The position numbers and the translations under genes are program-made. A DNA stretch of 61,323 bases from a virus. This document shows positions 47,687 through 56,110 of the stretch, piece after piece (positions within the stretch are counted from its first letter, which is position 1; each line of letters begins with the position of its first letter). Location of the stretch: the IMG/VR virus record IMGVR_UViG_3300044714_000062, positions 1-61,323 of that record; one strand, written 5' to 3'. Under the pieces are notes generated by a model. The model did no database searches, had not been told where the DNA came from, and saw only the letters and a list, made by a program, of their open reading frames with translations.

Positions 47687-48333
47687 GCCGCCAGAGCCTT
47701 CGTGATCGCCTGGCGTGAAGCGGTCCACTCATCCACCCAACGCAAAGCCCACGAGGCACGAAACACACCCTCGCTATCCGTGGCTTCCGCCGGATCATCG
47801 AGCGCCATGTCCCCCTTGCGGATCGATAGGAACCACTGCTCTGCCGGCCGATGCCCGTCTTTGGGGAGCCCCACAAGCTCAACATCGACCCCGCGAACAT
47901 TGGCAATCGTGCCGACCAGGCACGCGCACTCTCCGGTATAGGTCGATCCATCCACGCGGCCCTCCGTCAAGGCAGCACGCAAACCCGGGACCTCCTGGGG
48001 AGCCATGTCGAGGATCGACCAGAGGTCCTGCTTGAAAGCCCAGAGCGGATGCGATGGGCTTTCGACGGCGTCGCTCAGGACGGCGCCGCTCAGGACGGCG
48101 CCGCTCAGGACGGCGCCCCTCAGGACGGCGCCCCTCAGGTCGGCGCCCCTCAGGACGGCGCCCCTCAGGTCGGCGCCCCTCAGGACGGCGCCCCTCAGGT
48201 CGGCGCCGCTCAGGTCGGCGTCGCTCAGGACGGCGCCGCTTTTAACAGCCTCTTCCAGCGCCGTCCTCACATCCGAGGCGTTCTGCGCCGCGTAGAGCAC
48301 CTTCCCGTCGATCCAGTTCTTGATCTCGATCAC
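47683..48333 (-). CDS. Pentapeptide-repeat protein
   Basis: 216 residues from GTG 48333, SD aaaggagag. Residues about 31-88 are consecutive A(D/V)LxG pentapeptides forming a quadrilateral beta helix, followed by a 110-residue alpha/beta domain ([36 protein letters not shown]). The C-terminal part matches a conserved phage/host domain often fused to pentapeptides. Such helices can mimic DNA, for example binding gyrase; the role here is unknown. Underlying DNA is a tandem 15-bp repeat. Confidence 0.75.
   Translation of the reverse strand: MIEIKNWIDGKVLYAAQNASDVRTALEEAVKSGAVLSDADLSGADLRGAVLRGADLRGAVLRGADLRGAVLRGAVLSGAVLSGAVLSDAVESPSHPLWAFKQDLWSILDMAPQEVPGLRAALTEGRVDGSTYTGECACLVGTIANVRGVDVELVGLPKDGHRPAEQWFLSIRKGDMALDDPAEATDSEGVFRASWALRWVDEWTASRQAITKALAA
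48074..48238. repeat. Eleven tandem 15-bp repeats
   Basis: Units with consensus ctcagg(a/t)cggcg(c/t)c(c/g)(c/g) start every 15 bp from 48074 to 48224. They encode the pentapeptides of the preceding feature. The near identity of units implies recent expansion or gene conversion and possible length variation between isolates. Confidence 0.9.
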
Positions 48334-48755
48334 TGCTCGGCTCTCCTTTGGTTGGTTTGATGGCAGCCCACGAAGCGGACATGGGTCTTGGCGGCGTACT
48401 CGAACCACCGCAGGAAACGCTCACGCATCCAGCCGACATTCCCCGGCGAGCAGGCCACTACCCAGCCGTCAGCGGTCGAGAAACGATGCGGGTGAACAGC
48501 CTCGACCCACAGGCGCGCAGCGTCTCGGCCTTCAGCCTCGGCCGTGTCGCAGATCGCGCGCAGGCATCCAGCGACAGGCGCCCAGCGAGCAGCCAGGGCC
48601 TCGGACGGGCAGCCATCTGGGTGCCGCTCCGTGAGCTTGGCGAGGCGTGTGGCCTCTTCCCTTCGATGCCACGCGACAAGGGCCTCGCGCTCTTCGTAGT
48701 CGTGGCGCGCCGCCGCACCCCGAGCGAGTTTTCGAGCCATCCCCTCAGTAGGCAC
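48330..48755 (-). CDS. Hypothetical protein
   Basis: 141 residues (alternative start MARK at 48740). Helical basic lead, then [20 protein letters not shown] and [30 protein letters not shown] overlap with the pentapeptide gene. No family recognised. Confidence 0.55.
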   Translation of the reverse strand: MPTEGMARKLARGAAARHDYEEREALVAWHRREEATRLAKLTERHPDGCPSEALAARWAPVAGCLRAICDTAEAEGRDAARLWVEAVHPHRFSTADGWVVACSPGNVGWMRERFLRWFEYAAKTHVRFVGCHQTNQRRAEQ

Positions 48756-48929
48756 CAGCGATCACCCTTTCTTGCCCTGGTCCCCGTAGCACTGCTCCAC
48801 CGGGACCAAGGACAACTAGGAGGTTGGTCTGGGGGTGTGGGTAGGGGTATGGGACCGGGACCGCGCGATGCGTGCGCATACGCGAGGCACGGAATCCATC
48901 AGCCATCCATCTGGAATCCGGGCGGAATA

Positions 48930-49253
48930 TCACCGGCTTCCCTTTGCCTTCCGTGCCGTGTCCGCCTCTCGTTTCTGAATCACTGAGGCGCGGGAGGGGT
49001 TGAAGTCGAGGTAGTCGTGAATCACCCACCCGTCGTCGTTGGGCTCCCACAGGCCAGCAACAACCAACAGTTCCGACACCTTCGACGCCCGCTTGCCGGT
49101 GCGCTCGCTCAGCCACTCGGGGTCCACATGCCCGTCCGTCAGCGCACCCGCGGAGTAGCACAGTGAGCGCATCCAGACACCCGAAGCCTCGTTGCCCGCC
49201 CGGCGTATCTTCCGGTGCTGGTCGATGCTGTCGTCGAGCTTGACCCACGGCAT
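48930..49253 (-). CDS. Short DnaD/replisome-organiser-like protein
   Basis: 107 residues. MPWVKLDDSIDQHRKIRRAG then VWMRSLCYSAGALTDGHV and LLVVAGLWEPNDDGWVIHDYLDFNPSR match the N-terminal winged-helix half of actinophage replication initiators. The usual C-terminal ATPase-loader half is missing, so it may be a truncated or minimal origin-binding protein. 175 bp of poorly coding DNA follow before the next gene. Confidence 0.7.
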   Translation of the reverse strand: MPWVKLDDSIDQHRKIRRAGNEASGVWMRSLCYSAGALTDGHVDPEWLSERTGKRASKVSELLVVAGLWEPNDDGWVIHDYLDFNPSRASVIQKREADTARKAKGSR

Positions 49254-49754
49254 TCACGCCTCCCCAATCGCAGCGGACATGTCGGGTGGCATAAACCCTA
49301 GGGGCTTGAGGATCTTGCCATCCTCTCGCACCAAGCGCTCCCCACGCCCCGTGCCGTCGCAGTGCTCGCATGGGTCACGGGCGCCCACCTGATCCGCGCG
49401 GTCTAAGGCCGCTTCGGCGTCCCCGGTACCATGGCACCACTCGCATGGCGGGTAGAGCTTGTGCATCGCCGCGCGGTGGACTTCAGCCAATGCGGCGTCG
49501 AGGTCGATGTCGAAGGCGTGCGCGGTCCCGTAGGAGACATAAAGGACGTCGGCTAGCTCGCGGGCGAGCTGCGCTCGGTTGATCGCGCGGTCATCAAGGG
49601 GGATACGCTCATCAAATACCAGGGGGCCTAGCTCATCCAGTAGCTCCTTGCCCTCCTCTTCATGCAGTGTCAGCCGGAGGGCGCCGTTGCCACGGCCGCG
49701 TTCGTCGTCCAGCGCCGCGTGGAACTCCGCGAGCATGTCGGCCGCGGCGCTCAC
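49254..49754 (-). CDS. MazG-like nucleotide pyrophosphohydrolase with zinc insert
   Basis: 166 residues from GTG 49754. LTLHEEEGKELLDEL and RAQLARELADVLYVSYGTAHAF are the metal-binding helices of all-alpha NTP pyrophosphatases (EExxE...ExxD). A DnaJ-like insert follows: PPCEWCHGTG and DPCEHCDGTG, replacing the usual short loop, then GKILKPLGFMPPD as in phage MazG-like proteins. It may remove aberrant dNTPs or (p)ppGpp. Confidence 0.78.
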   Translation of the reverse strand: MSAAADMLAEFHAALDDERGRGNGALRLTLHEEEGKELLDELGPLVFDERIPLDDRAINRAQLARELADVLYVSYGTAHAFDIDLDAALAEVHRAAMHKLYPPCEWCHGTGDAEAALDRADQVGARDPCEHCDGTGRGERLVREDGKILKPLGFMPPDMSAAIGEA

Positions 49755-50044
49755 GTCTGCGCCTCTCCACCCACGGGCACCCAAGGACCGACAAAACGCC
49801 ACTCCAGCGTGTGCTCCGCGTCGGGAATGTCGATAAAGGAGCGCGCGGTGTTCTCCGATACTTCCACAGGTGGGTCGCTGGGCGAGACGGCCCTCCATGC
49901 GACAGTTAGCCCTCTGGCCAAGTCAGCGGCATGGATCGCGGCCTCCATCTTGACCCTCTGCCGGGGAGATTCCGACACGCCGTCGGGTGCGTATGCGGCT
50001 AGCGCGGCCATCACTACGTTGGGTGCTATCGGCTGGTCGCTCAT
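49751..50044 (-). CDS. Hypothetical early protein
   Basis: 97 residues. N-terminal helix (VMAALAAYAPDGVSESPRQRVKMEAAIHAAD) like those of small phage proteins that precede dNTP enzymes; C-terminal strands. GTGA overlap with the MazG-like gene. Confidence 0.55.
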   Translation of the reverse strand: MSDQPIAPNVVMAALAAYAPDGVSESPRQRVKMEAAIHAADLARGLTVAWRAVSPSDPPVEVSENTARSFIDIPDAEHTLEWRFVGPWVPVGGEAQT

Positions 50045-50379
50045 GGCCCCTCCCGCTTGACGTGTGGGCCGGCGTTGTGGCGCTCCACGATCGCCACTAG
50101 GGCCTTACGAAAGTTGGCTAGTTGCTGGCACTCATCGTCCGTCAAGCGCTGACCGTCGGCTGCCCCGTCGAGGATCGCGCAGATATCCGGCGCGTCGTCG
50201 AGGAGGTGTTCGCAGACGAGCGCATCGAAGTCCGCCGTCACGTCTTCTCTGCCGTCGCCAATGACCGCCATGGTGTAGCCGCCATTCTTCAGGGGCTTAC
50301 GCTGATACCGGGTGAGGGCGTAGATGCGGCCCGACAGCGGGCCTTGGCGCAGTAGGATCGGGGTCTTCCGGGCGCTCAT
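50041..50379 (-). CDS. Hypothetical early protein
   Basis: 112 residues. LSGRIYALTRYQRKPLKNGGYTMAVIGDGREDVT reads as a beta hairpin domain, then a helical end (DDECQQLANFRKALVAIVERHN). Coupled on both sides; no family recognised. Confidence 0.55.
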   Translation of the reverse strand: MSARKTPILLRQGPLSGRIYALTRYQRKPLKNGGYTMAVIGDGREDVTADFDALVCEHLLDDAPDICAILDGAADGQRLTDDECQQLANFRKALVAIVERHNAGPHVKREGP

Positions 50380-50597
50380 GGCTTCTCCCGTCGCCTGCGC
50401 TGCGGACGAGCATCAACCGGCTCTGCGGTGAACTGGATTTCCATCCCTGGCTCAGGCCTGACCGCCGTATGCACGATCCACGCAGCTTCGCCGTTGGGTC
50501 TCACGCCCGCGACGAGACGGAAGCTCAGCGGCACCGGAGGCATCTGGACCCCAACCGCCTCGCCCTCTACAGCGTGCTGCTTGAGCGGAGGAGTCAT
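50376..50597 (-). CDS. Hypothetical early protein
   Basis: 73 residues, mainly beta (LSFRLVAGVRPNGEAAWIVHTAV, MEIQFTAEPVDARP) with a basic end. ATGA-type overlaps with neighbours. No family recognised. Confidence 0.5.
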   Translation of the reverse strand: MTPPLKQHAVEGEAVGVQMPPVPLSFRLVAGVRPNGEAAWIVHTAVRPEPGMEIQFTAEPVDARPQRRRREKP

Positions 50598-50842
50598 CGC
50601 CGTCCGAGACCTTTTTCAGCGATCCGGCCGGCCTGCTCAGCAGATACATAGGTAGATCTATCGAGGACGACGATCACTGCCTCCAGGGCCATCCGGTAGC
50701 GAGCATGGCGGGTGGTCGGATCGTCCTGTGGGAGCGCCAGCGCAAGGGCCTCCAGGCGATCCTCAGCGGCGAGAGGAGCCAACGCACGCTCAATCGCTCG
50801 CGCGGCCTTCGCGGGCGCAGGGAGAGCACGAGAAGTGCTCAT
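50594..50842 (-). CDS. Hypothetical helical early protein
   Basis: 82 residues, nearly all helix (AARAIERALAPLAAEDRLEALALAL; RYRMALEAVIVVLDRS). Overlaps neighbours by 4 bp. No family recognised. Confidence 0.5.
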   Translation of the reverse strand: MSTSRALPAPAKAARAIERALAPLAAEDRLEALALALPQDDPTTRHARYRMALEAVIVVLDRSTYVSAEQAGRIAEKGLGRR

Positions 50843-51117
50843 GCTGCCTTGGCCTCGTCGTAGTGGCCTACACGCTCGGGCTCCTCGGCGAGAAGGCGCT
50901 GCACCTCAGCCTCCACGGCATCCTCCGGGAATCGTTTGCCGTGTGGGCACTCCACGAACCGGGGACGCGCCTCGCCGACGGTCGTGACCTCTACATGCCG
51001 GCCACTCCGCAGCACTTCCGCCAGCAACTCGTGCACATCAGGGCACTCCGCTGTTGTCAGAAACGTCACGCACCCGCAGCGCTCTACCCCCATATACGCC
51101 TTGTCCTGGTCGCTCAT
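50839..51117 (-). CDS. Small Cys-containing early protein
   Basis: 92 residues from MSDQDKAYMGVERCGCV at 51117. CGC...TAEC...CPH gives a possible zinc site; the C-terminus FPEDAVEAEVQRLLAEEPERVGHYDEA is helical. Conserved-looking small actinophage type; role unknown. Confidence 0.55.
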   Translation of the reverse strand: MSDQDKAYMGVERCGCVTFLTTAECPDVHELLAEVLRSGRHVEVTTVGEARPRFVECPHGKRFPEDAVEAEVQRLLAEEPERVGHYDEAKAA

Positions 51118-51260
51118 GCCGCCATGTCCTGGTAGTGGTGTGGGCGCTCGGGCTCCATGTCGAACAGCCGCTCGGAGCTCAGGGCGACGGCGGGGTGGCG
51201 GGCCTCGCCCGTTTCGCCAGCGTGGCGCAGGAGCGAGAGCACCTTCAAACGCTGGCTCAC
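51114..51260 (-). CDS. 48-residue early protein
   Basis: GTG 51260 overlaps the previous stop and the TGA overlaps the next ATG. It has SQRLKVLSLLRHAGETGEARHP and ends with a His/Tyr-containing tail similar to that of the following protein (RVGHYDEAKAA vs PHHYQDMAA). Accepted on coupling. Confidence 0.45.
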   Translation of the reverse strand: MSQRLKVLSLLRHAGETGEARHPAVALSSERLFDMEPERPHHYQDMAA

Positions 51261-51436
51261 ACGGCACCTCGCAACGGTCGAGCGAGCACAGAGGGCTGGT
51301 AAGAACGGCGACTTGGACGACGGCGCGGCTCGGGTGGGAGTCTGACCTCGACCACGGGTAGATCCCAGTCGGGGTGTGCGGCAGCGAACCGCTGGGAGTC
51401 CCGTGCGTGCGCGGCACGCTTCGCGGCCGAGGTCAT
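51257..51436 (-). CDS. 59-residue early protein
   Basis: Start MTSAAKRAAHARDSQRF at 51436, overlapping the upstream stop. WDLPVVEVRLPPEPRRRPSRRSY makes it strongly basic. Function unknown. Confidence 0.45.
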   Translation of the reverse strand: MTSAAKRAAHARDSQRFAAAHPDWDLPVVEVRLPPEPRRRPSRRSYQPSVLARPLRGAV

Positions 51437-51858
51437 ACGCCGTTCCTGGGGCAGCACGCAATGAGCGCGACGGGCTCCCCGCTGGGTGCCACCTTGACCA
51501 CCGTGAGAGACGGCTTGCGCTGACCCGGGTAGGTGCCGTGACACCAGCCCCCGTCCGGGTGCAGCCGATCGACTACCTCAAGGAGTTCGGCCGAGACAGC
51601 CTGCGTACACGTGACTGGCAGTACGCCGCCACGCCACCACACGCTTTCCTCGACGCGCCCGAACACCGTGACCTTCAGCAACCCCTCGGCAACTGCCTGG
51701 TATATGGCGGCGAGCGTCATCCACGCGGTGCCAGTGCGCGTTGGGTCTGCGCGCGCAGCGAGGCCGAGTTGCCCCTTGACGAGGAGGTAGCCCTGCGCGG
51801 TGTCCCAGCCCTCTATTACTTCGCGGGCCTCCAGCTCTGGGTACGCCAGTTGAGTCAC
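51433..51858 (-). CDS. Hypothetical early protein
   Basis: 141 residues from GTG 51858. YLLVKGQLGLAARADPTRTGTAWMTLAAIYQAVAEGLLKV and WCHGTYPGQRKPSLTVVKVAP; alpha/beta, two cysteines near the end. Coupled to the HNH gene. No family recognised. Confidence 0.5.
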   Translation of the reverse strand: MTQLAYPELEAREVIEGWDTAQGYLLVKGQLGLAARADPTRTGTAWMTLAAIYQAVAEGLLKVTVFGRVEESVWWRGGVLPVTCTQAVSAELLEVVDRLHPDGGWCHGTYPGQRKPSLTVVKVAPSGEPVALIACCPRNGV

Positions 51859-52379
51859 GCCACGGCCTCCATCCGATCCCCAGCAGGCGGGTATTCGCGG
51901 TCGAGCGCCCACTCAAGGTCTAGCTCGCGGGCGAACTCGAACACGCGGGGGGCGTGCGCTTCGAGGACGACACGGGGGATGCGGCGGCTCGCGTTGTGGT
52001 GCGCCGCATGGCACAGCCGTCCCACCGGAAGCTGGTTGCGAAGATCCCAGCGGACAGCTTCAAAGTCCAACCCTCTGAAACCTGCTTCTTTTCGTAGAAC
52101 CTGCACCCTGATTATGTGATGCCCCTCCACGCCCGGGCAGTCGGGGCGTCCACAAACGGCGCAGCACTTCCCGCGCGCATGAACTCCCCAGGGTGCTCGT
52201 CTCCCTCTTCCTTCTCCACGCCTGCTGCGCTTCCGTTTCCCGTTGGCCTGCGCGTACTCCAACGGCGTAGCCATCCGGGTCTCCATCGACCGCTGCCCCT
52301 CCCGTCCGATCGCCGAGTACCGCACGAGCGGGGTGGTGCGCCGCAGCGGCGTCTTACGCTGAAGCTCCGCGCGTTTCAT
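51855..52379 (-). CDS. HNH endonuclease / NinG-like recombination nuclease
   Basis: 174 residues. The basic lead RKTPLRRTTPLVRYS is typical of phage NinG/HNH proteins. The core CAVCGRPDCPGVEGHHIIRVQVLRKE and LRNQLPVGRLCHAAHHN has the Cys pairs and HH...N...H motif. Likely nicks recombination intermediates, in keeping with the annealing-protein block encoded upstream. Confidence 0.75.
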   Translation of the reverse strand: MKRAELQRKTPLRRTTPLVRYSAIGREGQRSMETRMATPLEYAQANGKRKRSRRGEGRGRRAPWGVHARGKCCAVCGRPDCPGVEGHHIIRVQVLRKEAGFRGLDFEAVRWDLRNQLPVGRLCHAAHHNASRRIPRVVLEAHAPRVFEFARELDLEWALDREYPPAGDRMEAVA

Positions 52380-52582
52380 AGCGAGAGCGGCATCCCTTCG
52401 GCGAGTAGGCGCTCCTCGGTCGCCGCTTCATAGGCGAAGTGGACGAGGCAGTCCAGCTTGGGCGCATACGTGCCGCGCTGGTTTTCGCCGTAGGCTTCCT
52501 GGATCTCGGCGGAGAGCCGGCCAAGCATCCCCTCCCATTCACGCAGGAGGTCGAGCGTCACCTTGGGGGGCTCAGTCGCCAC
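52376..52582 (-). CDS. Small helical early protein
   Basis: 68 residues from GTG 52582, SD gaggagg. LLREWEGMLGRLSAEIQEAYGENQ and LDCLVHFAYEAATEE, helical. No family recognised. Confidence 0.5.
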   Translation of the reverse strand: MATEPPKVTLDLLREWEGMLGRLSAEIQEAYGENQRGTYAPKLDCLVHFAYEAATEERLLAEGMPLSL

Positions 52583-53030
52583 TTGGCTCCTCCTCCTTGG
52601 AGACGGACGCCGCGAGAGCCGCACGAGCTATATGGTTGACATCGCTTACGTGTGCAGCGGGGTTGCCTGTCTTGCCAGGATTGGTGCGTTCCTCGATGCG
52701 TTGGAGAGCGCCCTTCAGCGCGTCTCGCTCGGCCTCGGCAGCCGCGAGCTTGGCGTTCCGTTGATCCATGATGCGCTCAAGCTGGGCGATGCCATCTTTC
52801 AATTCTTCGTCTTCCCGCAGACGCTCCTGGTATTTGGCCTTCCATCCATCCCACTCCCGCTCTAGGTCATTCACTCGCTGCTCGGCAGCTACAGCACGAG
52901 CCTCCGGGGCCACCGTTACCGCCGCACCGCTCTCGGCCCTAGAAGCAGCCGCGTTACCCAGAGCGCGCCAGATACCATCCTCGTGGACAAGCGTCCATTT
53001 ACGGTCATCACCCCTGACGGGCCCAGGCAT
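52572..53030 (-). CDS. Coiled-coil early protein
   Basis: 152 residues. A long heptad-rich stretch from about 45 to 115 (VNDLEREWDGWKAKYQERLREDEEL; AAAEAERDALKGALQRIEE). Resembles accessory coiled-coil proteins near phage recombination genes. Overlaps its neighbours by 11 bp and 1 bp. Confidence 0.55.
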   Translation of the reverse strand: MPGPVRGDDRKWTLVHEDGIWRALGNAAASRAESGAAVTVAPEARAVAAEQRVNDLEREWDGWKAKYQERLREDEELKDGIAQLERIMDQRNAKLAAAEAERDALKGALQRIEERTNPGKTGNPAAHVSDVNHIARAALAASVSKEEEPSGD

Positions 53031-53230
53031 CAGTCCAACTCCTCAACGCGCTTGCCGAGAATGCGCCAGCGGCGCGGGCTTCCCCCTACACGCACTATCA
53101 ACCTGCCCCCATCATCCTGGGCAATGATCTCCACCGCGACGGGCTGGCGCTCCCGCTCGAACCGCTTCCAGGTGAGGAGCGTCTGGGTGCTCACGATCCA
53201 CTGCCGGCGACCCTGCGTAATGACAGCCAT
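53030..53230 (-). CDS. Small basic beta-rich protein
   Basis: 66 residues. VEIIAQDDGGRLIVRVGGSPRRWRILGKR suggests a small OB- or SH3-like barrel. Function unknown. Confidence 0.5.
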   Translation of the reverse strand: MAVITQGRRQWIVSTQTLLTWKRFERERQPVAVEIIAQDDGGRLIVRVGGSPRRWRILGKRVEELD

Positions 53231-53232
53231 GG

Positions 53233-53556
53233 TCAGCTCCTCCCGTGGCTCTTGAGAAGTGCCATCCCAATTGCCGCCCGGGTTTCGAGGGTGCGCATCA
53301 CGGCCTTCAAGCCTTCCCAGCGCGCCTCGTGCTCCATCCCGAGCATCGCGGTTTCGCGGTCAGCGATGGCGTTGCGTTCGGCGATCGTGCCCGTCGCTGT
53401 CAGGAACTCTTCCGCGCGGGTCTTCTCCTTGTCGCGCTTGCTGCGCCAATGGTCAAGCGCCGCTGCCTCCAGCTCGTTCTGGCGGTGCGCCATATCGCAC
53501 TCGATCTCCTCCAGGCGGCCTTGGACTGCGCCGGGTGCGGTGAGGGTGGCGTTCAC
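53233..53556 (-). CDS. Conserved actinophage early protein
   Basis: 107 residues. RAEEFLTATGTIAERNAIADRETAM, WEGLKAVMRTLETRAAIGMALLKSHGR match a helical family often encoded beside phage annealing proteins. Probably an accessory factor in recombination. Confidence 0.55.
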   Translation of the reverse strand: MNATLTAPGAVQGRLEEIECDMAHRQNELEAAALDHWRSKRDKEKTRAEEFLTATGTIAERNAIADRETAMLGMEHEARWEGLKAVMRTLETRAAIGMALLKSHGRS

Positions 53557-54158
53557 AGCCGCCTCCCCCTGTACGCGACCTTGACACGGCGCCTCGGCGG
53601 CGCGACGGACAGCTCGCGTGCACGCTCCAGGGCCTCCGCGACACCCGGCAGCTTGGCGAGCCGGTTAACGCCGGGGACGCTCGGCTTACGCACAGCCCCG
53701 CAGCGAATTACCCGTACAGCGACCCCCGCGATCTCGATGCCGACAGCATCCCGGAGTGCATCTGCCATGCTCTCCGGGCTCGCAGAGAAGGGCACCTCGA
53801 CCTCCATCTCAAGCCCGCGTCCGAGCGCGCCGGCAGCCGCCGTTTCGCTGATCGTCCCAGCCATGATGAGCGTCTGGAGGACTTCCTCCAGCGTCTCGGC
53901 CACATAGACTGTCGTGCCGGCGTTCGCTCCGGGGACCTTCAGCTCGAAGTCGCCCTCCAGCAGTGTGGTTGCCGCCTCATGGTCCATGCGCCGGACGAGT
54001 TCTTGCTGCACGGCGTCCTCTTCTTCGGCGATCTGCCGCCGCAACTCCCCGAGTGCATCGACCCACTCCGCCAGGCGTTTCGTGCTCGCGGTACGCACGT
54101 TCACGATCTCGCCCATGGGGCGGTCGAGGACCGTCAGCTCAGTAGAGGACTCAGACAT
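53553..54158 (-). CDS. Hypothetical recombination-block protein
   Basis: 201 residues from MSESSTELTVLDRPMGE at 54158. Residues 25-60 form a coiled coil (KRLAEWVDALGELRRQIAEEEDAV); the rest is alpha/beta with IEIAGVAVRVIRCGA. Layout recalls small nuclease-inhibitor or annealing-accessory proteins. Overlaps the next gene by 8 bp. Confidence 0.5.
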   Translation of the reverse strand: MSESSTELTVLDRPMGEIVNVRTASTKRLAEWVDALGELRRQIAEEEDAVQQELVRRMDHEAATTLLEGDFELKVPGANAGTTVYVAETLEEVLQTLIMAGTISETAAAGALGRGLEMEVEVPFSASPESMADALRDAVGIEIAGVAVRVIRCGAVRKPSVPGVNRLAKLPGVAEALERARELSVAPPRRRVKVAYRGRRL

Positions 54159-54687
54159 CGACCGTCTCCTGTGGGTGGTCGGCAAGCCACTTCAGGTATC
54201 CACGTCGGCACCGGACCTCCTCAGCGTTCCACTGCTCGCGGAGAACAGCGAGTTGGCGTGCGTTGAACTCGACGCGCCAGAAGTATTCGACGGGGTTGCC
54301 CTCGCGGATCGAGAAGTGCTGGCTAATTGTGTCTACGCGGATGCCGTAGTTGTTGGCGATGTCCAGCGCCTTCCACGGCTCGCCGTAGATATCCACGGTT
54401 GGGTGGCGATACGAGTGGCCGTCGCCCCCCTGGCAGGACTGGCACGTCCCAACGCCGTGCTCTTTGAGGATGCGCACGACGCGGGCGATCCCGGGGTCGA
54501 TCCGTTCGCCTCGGAAGTGCTCAAGCGCCCAGTGGTAGTCGCTCTGGTCGTCGAGGTTCGGTCCCTCGCGCCAGCCTGGCTCCCTTGGTGTCTCTGCGTC
54601 TTCGAGGTCCCCGATCTGCTTGCGCGGGAGGAGCATGGCGTCCAGCCACCACTCCGGCACGTCGTCGCGTGTACGGCGCTTACTCAT
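54151..54687 (-). CDS. Conserved phage protein with CQSCxGG motif
   Basis: 178 residues. RIDPGIARVVRILKEHGVGTCQSCQGGDGHSYRHPTVDIYG then WRVEFNARQLAVLREQW, an alpha/beta domain carried by many phages. The CxxCxGG-His cluster could bind a metal. Function unknown. Confidence 0.6.
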   Translation of the reverse strand: MSKRRTRDDVPEWWLDAMLLPRKQIGDLEDAETPREPGWREGPNLDDQSDYHWALEHFRGERIDPGIARVVRILKEHGVGTCQSCQGGDGHSYRHPTVDIYGEPWKALDIANNYGIRVDTISQHFSIREGNPVEYFWRVEFNARQLAVLREQWNAEEVRCRRGYLKWLADHPQETVDV

Positions 54688-55595
54688 GCCTGCGCTCCGC
54701 TCTCGGCTGCGAGGATGGCTTCCGCGCGGTCCGTGTCGGGGTCTCGTGTGAACTCCTCGGCGGCCGCCTCGATCGCGGCATCAGTGGAGTCAGCGAGGTC
54801 ATCGCGTGTCTCCTGCGCTAGCGCCTCGCGCCGGTTCTTCACCTTCGACCCAACCATCGCCAAAGACCCCAACACCAACTGCGGCAAGTATCCTCCCGCG
54901 CGGCGTTCGATCTCATCCAACGCGGCACCCACCGGGTTCCCGTCGGGCTCACAGCCCATGAGGTAACCGAGAGCCTGACGGCTAGTAGCGAGCTGCGCGT
55001 CAGAGGTCGCTGGCCCGTACTTCGGGCCGCTCTTGACGTGCTGCGGGGTGTCGTCTACCTCCTCGGCGGACACATCACCCATGCCTACGAGATCCGCGAT
55101 TGCACGGTTCTTCGCCCGCGTCGTCGCCGTTGCACGGAGATCGTTCTCTAGTTTCTGCCGCCCCTTGGCGTCCTTGAAGCGGGGCTCGTCGCTGCTGCAA
55201 TACCCGTCGCCATCCATCGTGCGACCGGCCGGCGTGATAGCGCGTGCGACGGCCTCTGCGCGAAGGGGGTTCCCCTCAGCGTCGCGTTCGGCGTTGAGCG
55301 TGCCGGGAACAAGCTTTACGTCGAGGTCGAACGCGGTGGCGATCTTCCGCCACCCTTTCTTCTTGACGAAACTCCCCGGCTTGTTGGGGGGACCCTGCCA
55401 GTCGTCTGGTGTGAGGAGGCTTCGGAGGAGCCGCTGGTAAGTCGCGAAGCTCTCCAGCACCGCCGCAGGATCGAGGGGGCGTAGAACCTCGCTCCGGCGC
55501 TCCCGGACCGCAGGGAGCATAGCCGCAGTCTGCTCCTCTATGGCCTGCGTGTCCTCGACGCACTCGGCGTCTGGTATCTGCTCGGGGGCGCTCAC
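54684..55595 (-). CDS. Single-strand-annealing-type recombination protein (candidate)
   Basis: 303 residues. FVKKKGWRKIATAFDLDV, AVARAITPAGRTMDGDGYCS and LENDLRATATTRAKNRAIADLVGMG follow the Erf/Rad52-like pattern (basic VxRA strand, glycine turn, then A-x-T-R-A-x-x-R-A-I-x-D-L-x-G helix) used by phage annealing proteins. Neighbouring helical and HNH proteins fit a Red-like system. Exact family not proven. Confidence 0.6.
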   Translation of the reverse strand: MSAPEQIPDAECVEDTQAIEEQTAAMLPAVRERRSEVLRPLDPAAVLESFATYQRLLRSLLTPDDWQGPPNKPGSFVKKKGWRKIATAFDLDVKLVPGTLNAERDAEGNPLRAEAVARAITPAGRTMDGDGYCSSDEPRFKDAKGRQKLENDLRATATTRAKNRAIADLVGMGDVSAEEVDDTPQHVKSGPKYGPATSDAQLATSRQALGYLMGCEPDGNPVGAALDEIERRAGGYLPQLVLGSLAMVGSKVKNRREALAQETRDDLADSTDAAIEAAAEEFTRDPDTDRAEAILAAESGAQA

Positions 55596-56110
55596 TTCAA
55601 CTTGCCCTTCAGCAGAAAGCGGAGGTTGGTCTGTATCGACTCAGCGGCCGACGCGCTCACAGCATCCGCGATGCCCTGGAAGTCCGACCATAGCCGCTCC
55701 TTGACTTTCTTCTTGACCTCCCGGGACAGCCATTCCCCGAGCGCGGTGTCCTGGCGGCTGCTGCTGTAGCCCGAGCGGTTCTCGGGGAGCTTGATCTGCT
55801 CCTCGACGCGGGCGGCGATTAGCTCTCGCAGCGTACGCTTCGGGCCGCTACGTGGGTCGCCGTAGGCGTCGGTCGGCTGGAACTCGCCATCAAGCGCCTG
55901 GGTGATCGCTGCCGCGACCGGCTCACGTATCTCCGAAAGAATCTGGCCCTTGACCATCTCGTTAACGTGCTGCTGAAGCGCTTCGTCGAACACCACTCGC
56001 GCCCGCTCCTCGCCGGGTGGCCTCCAGCGCTCCACGGCCATCGCTGCGGCGCGCTCGATGACCTGCTCGCGCAGCTCGCCCGGGTCAATCAGCTCGTCTA
56101 GCACGTTCAC
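55592..56110 (-). CDS. Helical early protein
   Basis: 172 residues: amphipathic helices throughout (REQVIERAAAMAVERW; LREPVAAAITQAL), ending SAAESIQTNLRFLLKGKLK. Coupled to the annealing-protein gene. No family recognised. Confidence 0.55.
   Translation of the reverse strand: MNVLDELIDPGELREQVIERAAAMAVERWRPPGEERARVVFDEALQQHVNEMVKGQILSEIREPVAAAITQALDGEFQPTDAYGDPRSGPKRTLRELIAARVEEQIKLPENRSGYSSSRQDTALGEWLSREVKKKVKERLWSDFQGIADAVSASAAESIQTNLRFLLKGKLK

Noticed and set aside
48064-48240. CRISPR-like array
   Set aside because: Fifteen-bp units without spacers, in frame within a pentapeptide gene; these are coding tandem repeats.
48756-48929. Small minus-strand gene ending VIAGAY at 48745
   Set aside because: Frame is open and would couple to the next gene, but its upstream part has no SD and a low-complexity Pro/Tyr stretch; left as probable non-coding or decayed DNA.
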